In this document: positions 19,786 to 30,759 of the stretch, one piece after another
Numbering within the stretch: the stretch's first letter is position 1
How the letters are laid out: every line of letters starts with the position of its first letter
Source of the DNA: Mesostigma viride
Taxonomy: Eukaryota > Streptophyta > Mesostigmatophyceae > Mesostigmatales > Mesostigmataceae
Length of the DNA stretch: 64,000 bases
Direction: 5' to 3'
Assembly: GCA_009746045.1 (NCBI GenBank)
Contig: RPFO01000219.1
Location: forward strand, 64,001 to 128,000
Notes under the pieces: model-generated
The model's database searches: none
What the model saw: only the letters and a program-made list of their open reading frames with translations
Told to the model about the DNA's origin: nothing
Made by a program: the position numbers and the translations under genes

Positions 19786-21199
19786 ATGGCGAATAAACGC
19801 GCCTCGACGCAACGCAGCCTGGCGGCTGCGCTCGGCAATGAAAATACGTCTGCAGCTCCGGCTGCAGCTTCGCCATCAGGGCCGGAAGGCAGTGCTGCCA
19901 CTAGTCGCGCACTGGTGGTCGTCCAGCACCCTCCCGGGCTTCCTGCCTCGCCTTCAGCCTCGCCTGAGCCAAAACGCAGCCGCCCAGCCGAACCGAGCTG
20001 GTCTGAGCGCGATTTTGACGTTGACGGGTTATTTTCCACCTTCAACACCTTCAACGATGCCAGACCCAGCTATTTCGACATGCCACCCCTCAAGCTACTG
20101 GAGTTCGTGTTTTATGGGTCATACGCCTCCCTTCTCGACATGTGCCAACGCCTTCAACGCCTTTGCCGCTTCCGCAATGGACCTGACGGCCGGTTCACAA
20201 TGCGACAACATGCTGAGAACCTGGCCAGCTGGTCTCGCCCCCGTCTTCAGATCGGCGCCCTCTTTTCAATCCTTGACCGCTCTGTCACGGACCTCTGGAC
20301 CCCCTCCCCCTTGACCGAATCCACCTTCCTCCTCCACCTCCAAGCAACCATCTCACAGCACGTGACGCCCCTAGCCGCAGATGTGGCGGCAATGGGCGGC
20401 ACGCTGGCTGCTGAGCTCCCCACCATCTCCACCGCCACTTCCAGCCTCCTCGCCTCCTCCACCGCCACCACCCCCACCTCCGACGCCATCACCGCCCAGC
20501 TCCGCGACATCGACCAGCGTCTTAAGGACAACGCCATCGCTATCGAGGTTCTGCAGAACACCGCAGGCCTCACCGCCCAGGCGGTGAAGGACATTGCCGC
20601 CAAGCCAACCCCGGCTGGCCTGGCCGGCGATGCTAGCTCCTCCCATCACCACCTGGGCGGACATGCTTAAGCAACATACCACCTCCACCACCTCCGCCGT
20701 CGCAGCCCAGCTTCAACAGCAGACGCTTGACCTCCGCGAGGAGGCCGAGCTCGCCAAGCGCAGCCTCAACGTCATTGTCAAGAACTTCAAGATGGAGGAA
20801 GGTGAGAATTCCGAGAAGCTTTTGCGTGCGTTTGAGAGAGAAATCCTTGGTCGCATGGGCCTTAACGGTGAGATCGAGCTGGCCGCCCACCGCCTTCCCC
20901 GCGCGCGGGGTAAGGCAGGGCCGCCCCCGCTCCTTCTCACCTTTAAGACCCCGGCGGACAAGATTTCTTTTCTCAGACGCCGCAAGCGGCTCGAGAAGAC
21001 TCTCTTCACCCTTGATGACGACTTGACCCTGGCGCAGCAACAACGGCGACGGGAGCTATGGCCGACCTACCTCCAGCTCCGGCAGACCAAGGCGGGCCAG
21101 CCGGTGTACTGGAAGGGGGCGGCCATCTACGTCGGCCATAAGCCCTGGCAGGCGACCCCCCCCCCCGCGGCCCCAGCGACTCCAGACGCCCCAGCTTAG
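19786..21199 (+). pseudogene. LINE ORF1-type nucleic-acid-binding protein, one frameshift, no ORF2 behind it
   Basis: The first frame starts at ATG 19786 and runs to 20670: a Pro/Ser-rich N-terminus, a helical middle, then a heptad-rich stretch (ITAQLRDIDQRLKDNAIAIEV). A second frame (20594-21199) continues it with a coiled coil (LDLREEAELAKRSLNV) and a domain typical of L1-like ORF1 proteins. That domain shows 'VIVKNFKMEEGEN', 'ELAAHRLPRARG', 'LLTFKTPADKISFLRRRKRL' and 'IYVGHKPW'. The join needs one frameshift near 20630-20650. The combined protein would be about 470 residues and binds element RNA in known LINEs. No endonuclease or reverse transcriptase follows: 21200-22180 is non-coding. 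It may be an ORF1-only non-autonomous copy or a deleted element. Confidence 0.65.
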
Positions 21200-22178
21200 G
21201 GGAATATAGCAGTAGTAGTGTAGAATAGATAGACCGTGGCCATGTACATGTACGCCTCCTAGAGGCACTATCCCAGCTAAGCCACGCGCTTTACTTAATC
21301 ATGTACATGTGTGCCTATGATGAGCCACACCCCAGATGATGCCTAGCTTTATTTAGTTCTGTTGTGCCTATGCAGGGAATAACTCTCTGCTGAGACGCCA
21401 TGCCCTAGCTTCTTTGTATAGCTATGCTGATCTTCCCCCCCATGACAGGCTCCCCCTTCGCTGGGCATAGAGCTTGAAGATCATGGGGATGCCAGTGCCC
21501 TGGTGCACCTAGAGCAAGGGTCCTTTACATCCCCACCCTTGCAGGAAGTAGCTTAGGATGTATGATAGGCCATACGCCCCCTCTCAAGGGCTATGTGCTA
21601 CATATACTCCCAACGGAGTTATGTTACAATTCAATTCAATTCAATCATGGAGGTGCAGGTGCACCTAGTGCACCCAGAGTGCTCAGGTGATAGTTGTACA
21701 TCCTACACCGGCCTGCAGGTTGTCGCCCTGATTGTATTACAAACCCATAGATGCCCCTTTCTTAGGGCTATGTGTTACATATGCTCCCCACGGAGCTACT
21801 ACTATGATTTTAATTAATTAATTATGACAGAGTAAAAATATAATTTGGGTGTTCGGTTTCGGGATTAATTTGATGGGGTTGTGGGCCAAATATGAAATAA
21901 CGCACTATTCAGCCTTTATTCGGTTATTATTCGGATTCGGAAGAGGCCAAAACATTAAATCTTTACTACTATTCGGATGATATTCGTCAAATTTTTTTGC
22001 ACTGGTTTATGATTAATTAACTAATTAATTGAAAACTCGTGCTCCCGTTGCATGGGGAGCCGGTCACGGAGCATTACCCCCGATGGATGGCCTGGATGGA
22101 GGGATGGGTACATGCAATCCTACCGGTCTAAGCTATCTACATGCTATCGATCTACAATAACAATCCTATTCTATATAT
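21200..22178. other. Region after the LINE ORF1; direct repeats, no gene
   Basis: A roughly 60 bp block with 'gggctatgtg' followed by 'acatat' and 'ctccc-acgga' occurs at about 21565-21625 and again at 21745-21805. At 22020-22160 sequence related to the 18050-18300 block occurs in reverse orientation. Reading frames are short. Confidence 0.45.
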
Positions 22179-22380
22179 CTATATGGTGCTCGCGACCCTA
22201 GGGGTCTTGTGACTGGCATGCCTCCCGCGTTTGCAAACACGCTCCTTCCCCACTGCCGGTGTTTTGTTCAGTCCGAGGTCTATAACCTGGGCCCACTTGG
22301 CCTTGTCCATCATCTTTTTTTTCCAAATCACGGAGAGGCCTAGGCCCCCCATGTCCTCTACGAGCTGCTCTTTGAAGGTG
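22179..22380 (-). pseudogene. Possible LINE reverse-transcriptase C-terminal remnant
   Basis: A minus frame carries 'GGLGLSVIWKKKMMDKAKWA'. This resembles the GGLGL-x(n)-KW signature just after the RT domain in many LINEs. The frame is only about 70 residues and is cut by the LTR starting at 22382. Very tentative. Confidence 0.25.
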
Positions 22381-22381
22381 C

Positions 22382-23056
22382 TGTTACGTCCCAGCCCAGA
22401 CACACCTATCCTGGGCTACGTAGCGAAAGATCCTCCTTGCCGGAATTAGGATTAATTCAAGGTGGCCTAACTAATGTAGATTGCGCTTCACGACGTGAGT
22501 CGTGAGATATCTGGCACCGCGGCGTGATGCCAAGCTATTTGTACACACTTGTATTGGCTAGCAATACCAATTACAAATGGATAATTGCCCCAGGCTCAAT
22601 GTGAAGGCGTTTTCGCACTTAACATTCATCAAACCAAGAGGACGAGACTCTCGTCCTCGGACCAATTTCACCTAGGTCTGCCACTACGCTGGCAAGGGGC
22701 GCCGACATGGCACCGACCTTCCAAAGCATGCAGTCCACACAAGATCCTCGGGTCGACATCGACCCTCGCCTACAGAATCCACGCATGAGTACAATATCTC
22801 AACTAGCTATGAAGTACGCAGCGCGGCGCAACTGCACCGGCCCCAGCTAGAAGATACACGCCTACAACAACCTAGGCCCAAAATAACTGGTCCGAATCAC
22901 ACAAACTGTCATAGTTCCATACAAAAGTCCTGACCAAGGGACAGTTCCCAAATTAAGTCCCGAAATGAGTCCCAAAGTCCTACGGACTATGACAACAAGT
23001 CAAACTACATAATTTATTCCATTGTTACGTCCGTCCAAAAGGGCCGGGACGTAACA
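22382..23056 (-). repeat. LTR of a second, related Ty3/gypsy element
   Basis: It begins TGTTACG and ends ACGTAACA, like the LTRs at 2164 and 12950, and is 675 bp long. A purine-rich tract (minus strand) at 23057-23070 follows, as at 2780-2794. The orientation is therefore also minus, and this is a 3' LTR. The body of the element is missing. Confidence 0.7.
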
Positions 23057-23578
23057 CTCCTCCCCCCCCACGGGGGTCGGTAGTCCCTACCGTACAAGAG
23101 ATAGAAAGGAAGCAAGTAAGCTACGCTACTATAAGAGTACTATGTCCCAGAACCCCGGTTCACCCGCGGGTTAGTAATACCAACTCCTCTAGAGGTTGAT
23201 ACACAGGACCAACCCTGACGTAGTAGCATGAAACATGATGACAGGATCATTCCGCTATCCGTCATAAAACTCTCACAACCATCTCAGCGACCGCCATTGT
23301 TGGCGCGCCGATCCACAAGAGCCACCTTGGGGGGCGCCACAGCGTGCCCTATATCCCATCCACATAATAATGCACAGTCCATGTATTCCCGCTCAACCAG
23401 TCCTGAGGTCCTGAGCAGCCTCAAACTTGATGAAATGTTGACCATAGGGGTACTATGTCCCAGCCCTTGTGCACCAACGGGCAAGTGAAACCAGGTCCCC
23501 CCAGACTTGCCACGCAAGGGCAACTCTTTATATACTACTAGTAGTATAGCCAATCGGGACTGTCAGCAGGAGGGAATA
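23057..23578 (-). pseudogene. Truncated 3' internal fragment of the second Ty3-like element
   Basis: After the polypurine tract, the phrase 'actatgtcccag' resembles the equivalent place at 2962 in the complete element. The minus frame at 23400-23284 ends in 'DIGHAVAPPKVALVDRR'. This loosely parallels the C-terminus of the third ORF of the complete element ('ADVVAAPLGKIPEI' onward). It ends about 120 bp from the 3' end of the matrix-protein gene. Confidence 0.4.
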
Positions 23579-23653
23579 TTTTTCATGCATACAACTTGAT
23601 GATCCGGCCGACGAGGTGGCCATTCATGTATCCCGTCCAGCCGAAACCCAGCC

Positions 23654-23658
23654 TTACA
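23654..23658 (-). terminator. Possible polyadenylation signal TGTAA
   Basis: On the minus strand TGTAA, the usual green-algal poly(A) signal, lies 44 nt after the stop codon of the matrix gene. A pentamer can occur by chance. Confidence 0.35.
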
Positions 23659-23701
23659 GCGCGACTGATGCGCGTAATCACATGACGATTAAGAAGTACT
23701 A

Positions 23702-24945
23702 CTAGTAGCGTCGACGACGGTGAGGTGGTGATGGCGGCGGCGGCGGAGAGGGAGGGGGGGGGGGGCAAGGAGCCAGCGGGCAGGTTGTCGTATTCCCAGG
23801 AAGCGCGAAGCGAGTTGCACAGCTGTCGATGGCCGCCGGTGACGGAGAAAAGCGGGCGCCTGTCCCCGCGCTCAGCAGGCGAGGGTGCGGGGACCACAGC
23901 GCGGTGCAGTCGGTGACCGGCTTGAAGTTTGAGTACCAGCTGCCGTCACGGGCTGTACGATGCGACCGGCACCCGTTCTCCTCGTGTGTGCAAACGTCGC
24001 CATCAGGGGCGGGGACGGTCTTCCATGCCAGGCGTCGGCAGAAGGGCACACGGACGTCATCAAAATACCCCCCTTGGAAGAACGGCTGCCCGGTCGCAGG
24101 ATCGGTTTGACAGCTGACATTCCGCACACGGGTGCCCAGGGGTTCCCCTCCCTGGCCGCTCCCGCAGGGTACCTCCCCGGCCATGCACGCGCCCCAGTCG
24201 CTCGCCCTCGCACGGAACGCTGGCAGGAGCGCAAACGGCTCGCTGAAATTACGCCGAGCGCCCCCGTCCTCGGAGACTTCGACGAAGTAGTCCGAGAGGC
24301 GGGCCCAAACCGACCGGCTATAAATCCCGTTGGCGGTTGCGACGCTTACATTGGCGGCGAGGCTAGCAGCCGCGTGCACCGCCGCCGTCACCGCAGCCCC
24401 AAGCGTCACGGATTTGGAGCCAGCAGACGCGGCCACGCCGGATGCAAGCATGGCGATGAGGCCGGGACCCCCGTTGCTGGCGGACGGCACACCTTGCGGA
24501 GCCACGCTGCAGCTGGTGGTCTTATAGAGCCGGATAGTTACTGTAGCGCTTGAGGACATGCCCAGCGCGTCCCATCGGACAGTATAGTTGCGGTTATCCC
24601 CAACGACCCACCGGGACGCGAACGTAGGGTTGCTGACGCCGGGCCGTCCGACGTTGGAGTAGATGTCCATGCGCCGGCCGAATGGGCCCGAGGCGCCCAA
24701 GTCCAGACACGATGGGCGGAGGAGGGGGCCGTCCTTGCCAGCTGCGATGCCCGCCACGCGCTGCATGAAGGTCTGTAAAGCGCGGAACTTTGGCGCTTGC
24801 TCTGGCATCTGCCCCGTAAACTCAAGGAGCCCCCATGAGCCGAACTGGGAGGGTAGTCCGCAGGAAGAGAAGTGCATGAAGGGCTGCCGCCGGCTGGACG
24901 CGAGCCCCAGCTGTGAGTACATCATGTCCAGGTGCTCGGAGTATA
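23702..24945 (-). CDS. Matrix gene exon 12: module 3 end, Kre9-like, TSP1-like, Pro-rich tail
   Basis: Acceptor ACCAG|TATAC, stop TAG at 23704-23702. SSCGLPSQFGSWGLLEF closes module 3. Residues about 2017-2165 have the W-x-x-G-(x)n-TVRW ... V-IRLY pattern of the Kre9/Knh1 Ig-like domain. From W2175 the order W, C, CG-G, R, SC and later Cys is TSP1-like. The last 25-30 residues are PPPPPSPPPPP followed by a basic end, as in volvocine matrix proteins. Confidence 0.85.
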
Positions 24946-27900
24946 CTGGTGGTGGCCGGGCGCATGGGCGGGGAGATGCACCGGGTTGACACAGGTAGGG
25001 GAAGAGGCAGCATGCGTTCGGGCGGGGGGGGCAAGGGACAGGCACATAACAGGCATGCGTTAAGGGGGCACACATACGCGCACAGTGGGGATGAGAGAGG
25101 TAGGGCACACATATGTGCGTATAGGGGAGAGGCAGTAGGCACCAAGCAAGTGTTGGAAGTTAGCACCACACGACCGCCCCGCACGCTGGCAGCCAAGTAC
25201 CCTATCTCTCTAGTAAATATTTGGCAAATACCAACTGACCGTTTTAGACCCCAGGAGCACCTTTCATGCTGTCACCCAACAACGTGTCAGTCGACACCAT
25301 CTAGCCACTAATCACTGCATGCAACCAAACAACAGACCACACAACTGGTCGACCCCGTGCCACCCAGCCAACTGCCCCTCTGCGCGCAGCGACGTACTAG
25401 ACTCCATCCCAGGGTCCCTGGACGCGTTGATGAGCAGCCGCGCGAGCCCTGCGGTGCCCCTCCCGCCGCTCATGACCGACTGCTCCACGAGCGCGGGGCC
25501 GCCCTCGTAGGCGGCGAGGGGAAGCGGGGTCGGACCCGTGACGTTGGCGGCAATCTGTCTGTGGCGGGTGAGCAGCTGCTGAATCGCGGGCATGCCGTCC
25601 CTCACGCGCTGCAGGACTTGGGGAACGGTCAGCAGCGCGTCACTGGCTGCGGAGGCGCCGCCCACGCCGCCGTTGAAGTATCTGGTGGGGCAGGCCGAGG
25701 GGGAGGGTAGAGGATAGAATCAGTCGGGTGCAGAATCAGCATGGTGACGGGACGACAAGTCTCCAACTAGGCAAACTACGACATGGGCAGCCAAGGGGCC
25801 TTGTGTGGCGCTCTATTCATGCCAGCATCGACAACAGGATGCTTGCGGCACGCTCCCCACACTGGGAAACTTCCCAAAACACCTTGACCTAGTACCCAGT
25901 AATGGTACCATCTACCCACCAATGGATTCTACAACAACGGCTGCCGTCTGCCCCGCAATAACAGATGAATATAATCAATTAATAATAATGCAACAGCAGG
26001 CACCCACCAGGAACTAACGAGCATCAAAGTATGCCAGCACATGCCCCCCATTCCGTCATGGCGTCGCTTACCCCGCAACGATGCCATGTGATTCAACACG
26101 ACTTCTTTCTTCCACCTGCCCAGCAAGTTTGCGCCTATAACATTTGCCCTTATAACACTTGCCCCTCGAACAGTTGCCCGTATAACATTTGCCCCTAGAA
26201 CAGTTGCCCCTATACCATAGGATGGTCCCACCTACACCTCAATGGCAACACCTCGCCTACAAAGCATCCTCGACACCACCGACATAGCAACAGCCACCCC
26301 GACATGGTGCCACACGACATGTGGTTGAGCTGCCTGCCCCGCGATGTTGCCAGCATGACATTGCCACCTACCCCGTGATTGCCACCATGTCGACCTGCTT
26401 CCACGCGTCCTGCCACGAGAGCACCTCGCGCGTCGTGAGCGCGCCACATGTCTCCCACCCGGCGCCCGAGCAGATATACGTCCACGTGGCCATGACCCGC
26501 AGGACGCGGTTCGACCCACCCACGCCGCTCGCCTCCTCGCTGTCACTCCCCTGGAAGGCGGCCTTGAACATCCGAAATATCTCCAGGGACCGCTGCGAGT
26601 AAAATCGATACTGCGCGGTCGTGGCGTCACTGCTGAGGCCCAACGCGAGTCCTTTCCTGCGCGCGTAACCCCCCTGGGGGTAGGCCCCTGAGTCACTCTG
26701 GCCCGCCCAGACCTCATTGGAGTACTCCACGTACACGTCCAGGTCGGGGCGGAGACCCAACCGCAGGGAGGATGCCAGCTGGCGCACGTAATCGTCGGTG
26801 GCCGCATGGGGCACGCTGATCCAGGGGGCGGCGCCCAGGGTGTTGCAAAGGAGGATGATGTATTCGAGGGCGACGCCGTCGGCCTGCGTGTGCCAGGTTG
26901 TCTTGCGGCGCTGGCTCCAATCCAGCGGTTTGTCGGCCTGACGGGGGGTGGGCAAATAGGGGTCGAGAAGGGTGAACAGCACAGGTGGGAGCGTGGGGAC
27001 GTCTCAGGGTACGAGGATAGGTACAAGGGGATAGGGCGAAACAAGGCAGAGGGGGCCGGGTTGTTGTTGGCAAACTGCTTGCATCCATGCACCATGTGGC
27101 CGCCAACCCGAGTGGCTCTCACATGGGCTCTGTGCGGCCGATGACACGTCGGACACGACGACACGGGAAATGCATACCCACCGCGATGGGAGTCTATGTG
27201 ATTGTATCATACTACCCACTACTGTAGCCTGCGTATCATCCTATCTGCGTATCATCCTATCTGCGTATCATCCTATCTGCGTATCATCCTATCCCTGTTA
27301 CCCTGTTTTCCTTGATGGCATACCGTCATGTCATACTATCATGCCATGCGAAGTGCGGCAACCTCAAGGCTGGGCTGCGGGTAGAGCATGCCTACAAGCT
27401 GCCAACCGTCCCCATACACATTCTGTATCTTGCCATCATGCCAAATGATGCACCGAAGGGCAGAGACAAGGTCGATGGGGCCATAGGCTCCTGTTTATTT
27501 CGCCCCGCCAGGTCACTGAGTGCCTCTGCATGAAGACGCTTGCTGGTGGCCGAGAACAAACGCACGCAGCATACTTACCCCTTGATACCATGTGCACACC
27601 ATACTTGCCCCATGATAGTGTGTGCAAACCATGGTACTGCCTCACAGGCTCCAGGCATGATTCTGACTTTTAATGCTGGCGGCAGCTGTGTGCCCATGCC
27701 ATTAACCGTTCCCACAATCCTGCGCCATGAACCCATGCTGCCTGCCTCTGCACCCTGTAATTAATGGCCAAACCAACTACAGAAAATTCTCTGAGTGCGC
27801 CCCGCCCCCCCCCCCCCCCCGCCCCGCCCCCGCCCCGCCCCCCGCCCCCCCCCCGCCCCCGCCCCCGCCCCCCGCCCCCCGCCCCCCGCCCCCGCCCCCC

Positions 27901-30724
27901 CCCCCCCCCCCCTCCCCCCTCCCCCCTCCCCCCTCCCCCTCCCCGTCCCCCGTCCCCCGTCCCCCGTCCCCGTCCCCCTCCCCCCCCCGTCCCCCTCCCC
28001 CTCCCCCTCCCCCCTCCCCCTCCCCCCTCCCCCCTCCCCCTCCCCCCCCCCTCCCCTCCCCCCTCCCCCTCCCTCCCCCTCCCCCTCCCCCTCCCCCCTC
28101 CCCCTCCCCCCTCCCCCTCCCCCCTCCCCCTCCCCCCTCCCCCCTCCCCCTCCCCCCTCCCCCCTCCCCCTCCCCCCCCCCTCCCCCCCCCCCTCTCCCC
28201 CTGCCTCCCTACCTGCTCCGGCGAGAGCGCTTGGTTGACCTGCATCCAGTCGCTGAAGCGGAGCACGCGATAGCCATCCAGCGACTTGAGGAAGAGCGGG
28301 TGGAAGGGGAGCCGCTCGGCCACGTCCTCGAACCCAGGCATGATCAGCCGGATGTTCCGCACCGGGTCCCCCGGGTCTGTCTCCCTGATCTCCAGATGGA
28401 TGCCGTTGTCGCTGCAGTAAGGAGAGGACAAGCTCTCGTGGCACGCCACGTTCGCGCTGGGGTTGAAGTCAAACTCCACACGGCCCTTGGCCACGTTCAC
28501 AACGCGCGCGTCCATGCCAAAGGAGAGGATTCCCTTGCCGTCAAAGAGGCATGTGTAGCGGCCGGGCACGCCGTGGTAGACCACGTTGCGTACCGTGAGC
28601 TTGCGAAGCACCTGTGGTTAGGGAGTGAAAGCGTGGCCATGGCAAAGGGCATGGCAACAGGAGGTGACAAATCATGATATGGTAGCCACATGTTACATCG
28701 TGGTGGCATCGGCATCGCAAATTTCGGTTGCTGACAGCCGCGCACGTATTAATATGCGGATCCCACTAATTGCAGGAGAATCACGTTTCTAACCTGGTAT
28801 CTTGCAAGCCAACCTGATGCCTTGCAATCAAAACCAGGAACCTCGAGTGTTGCTAGTTCCTACCCAAGGAAGCCCGAAGCTGCGGCACCCGAGTCTCAGA
28901 CCAGGGCTCCAACCATGGATCGATGCCAGCAGGGGATAGTCCAATTGGAGGACATCTTAAATACACGTGTTTAAGCTGCTGCAGGCAGAGCGCCCGGGGT
29001 GCTATCAGATCCACCAACGTGCACCCCACAGTGCCTCATCATGGATACAGTGCTCACCCCCACCAAGCACCATTCGGTGTCGGACAGTTCCCCCCACCAG
29101 GCACCATTTGGTGTTGGATAACTACCTCACGCTCCCCAGTGTCGCATCAAGCACACTACTGTACTGCACGGCGAGCGACGCCTGCATAACCACCGCATGC
29201 GCGTTGCTGAGCGCTGCATCCCTTGCCAATGGCATGCATGGCATGCTGCGCCCCTTGCCCATGACATGCTGCGCCCCTTGCCCATGTCACGGGGCCCCTT
29301 GCCCATGGCACGCGGCGCCCCTTGCTAAACACAAGCCAGAGGAAGGAAGTATTAATGTTGCGGCATAGCTGAAAGCTCTGTCCCAGCCCCGCTCCTCGAT
29401 ACTCCCAGCACGTCCCTGTCCAGCCCCGCCCCTCACCTGTCCAGGGAGGAGCTTGGACGGATACCCATCCTCCGCCCGCAAGCTCTGCGGTGTCCCGTTG
29501 TCCCAGGCATCGGTCATGCTGTCGTTGTGCCAATCCGGCGCCTTGCCCGACCACCACTCGCTGCTCTGTTTCATCACATCCACCCACACCCACTGGGTGG
29601 TCCAGTAGGGAGACGCGCCCACGTTCATGCCGACCACGGGGCTGGCCGTGAGGTTGACAGGTGGCAGCACGTCGCAGCTTGCCCCCGTCACACCCGCATA
29701 GCACCGGCACTGGCCGTGGATGCAAGTGCCCCACACGCAGGCGAGATCGCAACCGCACTCCCCTGGACCTATGCAGGCCGTGGTGTTCAAATTCCCTGGG
29801 CAATCGCAGTCCCAGACGCATCCTTGCCCAGGGACATCGGACCACCTCCACCCCTCGTCACAAACGCACTTACTGGCATCCGCGTTGCACTGCCCGTGGC
29901 CATTACACCGACAGTCCGTCTCACAGAACTCCCCCGTGTACCCGGGGTAGCAGGAGCAGATGTCAGGGTCGAGGCACGTGCCTGCCTGGTTGCACTTGTC
30001 CTTGCAATCAAACAGGCTGCAGTGCTCGCCGTAGAACTTGTCGTGGCAGCTGCAGTTCCAGTAGCGCTGCGCCTTGACCACCGTGGCCACCTGGCAGTCC
30101 CCTTGCCCGAACGTGCAGTAATAACCGCAGTCGTAGTTATCCACGTACTCCCCGATCTCGCACCCGTCACCTGAGCGCTCGAAATAGCACCCACAGCTGC
30201 CGGTATAAAGACACTCGCCGAGCCCGCCCGAGCAATCGCCATTCCCAGGGCAGCCGCCATAGCTGCTGGCGGCCTCCGCTGCCGTCTTAGTGGCGGAGCC
30301 AGTACACAGCCCATGCTCTGCAATGTAATCCATCAGCCCGAGGTACTTGGGGGCCTCCGACCGTTCCTGGTCCATCGTCTCAATCAGGCCCCAGGAGCCG
30401 TATTTGCTGGGCAGGCCGCATGAGGAGTAGGCCACAGATAAGGTGAAGTTTAGGCTGCGGAGCATGGAGTAATAGCGCATGTACAGGCCGCGCATGCGAG
30501 GGTCCCGGTTGGCTAGGATGGCCATGTCGGTGCTGCTGCCGTCCCCCACCATGTGCTGGCCGGCCTCGTACGCGACCAGCGACACGTTGTAGCGCGCAGC
30601 AATCTGGCGTCGGGAGGCGTTTTGGTGGGCGCGGTGGGGAGGGTTGGTAGGAATGGGAGGCGGGCGTACGTGTTCGTGTATTGATGGACTCGAATGTAAT
30701 GGGCGCAAGGGATGTAGGAGTGTG

Positions 30725-30759
<35 letters not shown>

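Noticed and set aside
27727-28677. 300-residue Pro-rich ORF resembling a volvocine matrix protein
   Set aside because: It is the plus-strand reading of a C/T tract within an intron; the real coding strand is minus, and exon 9 occupies its right part.
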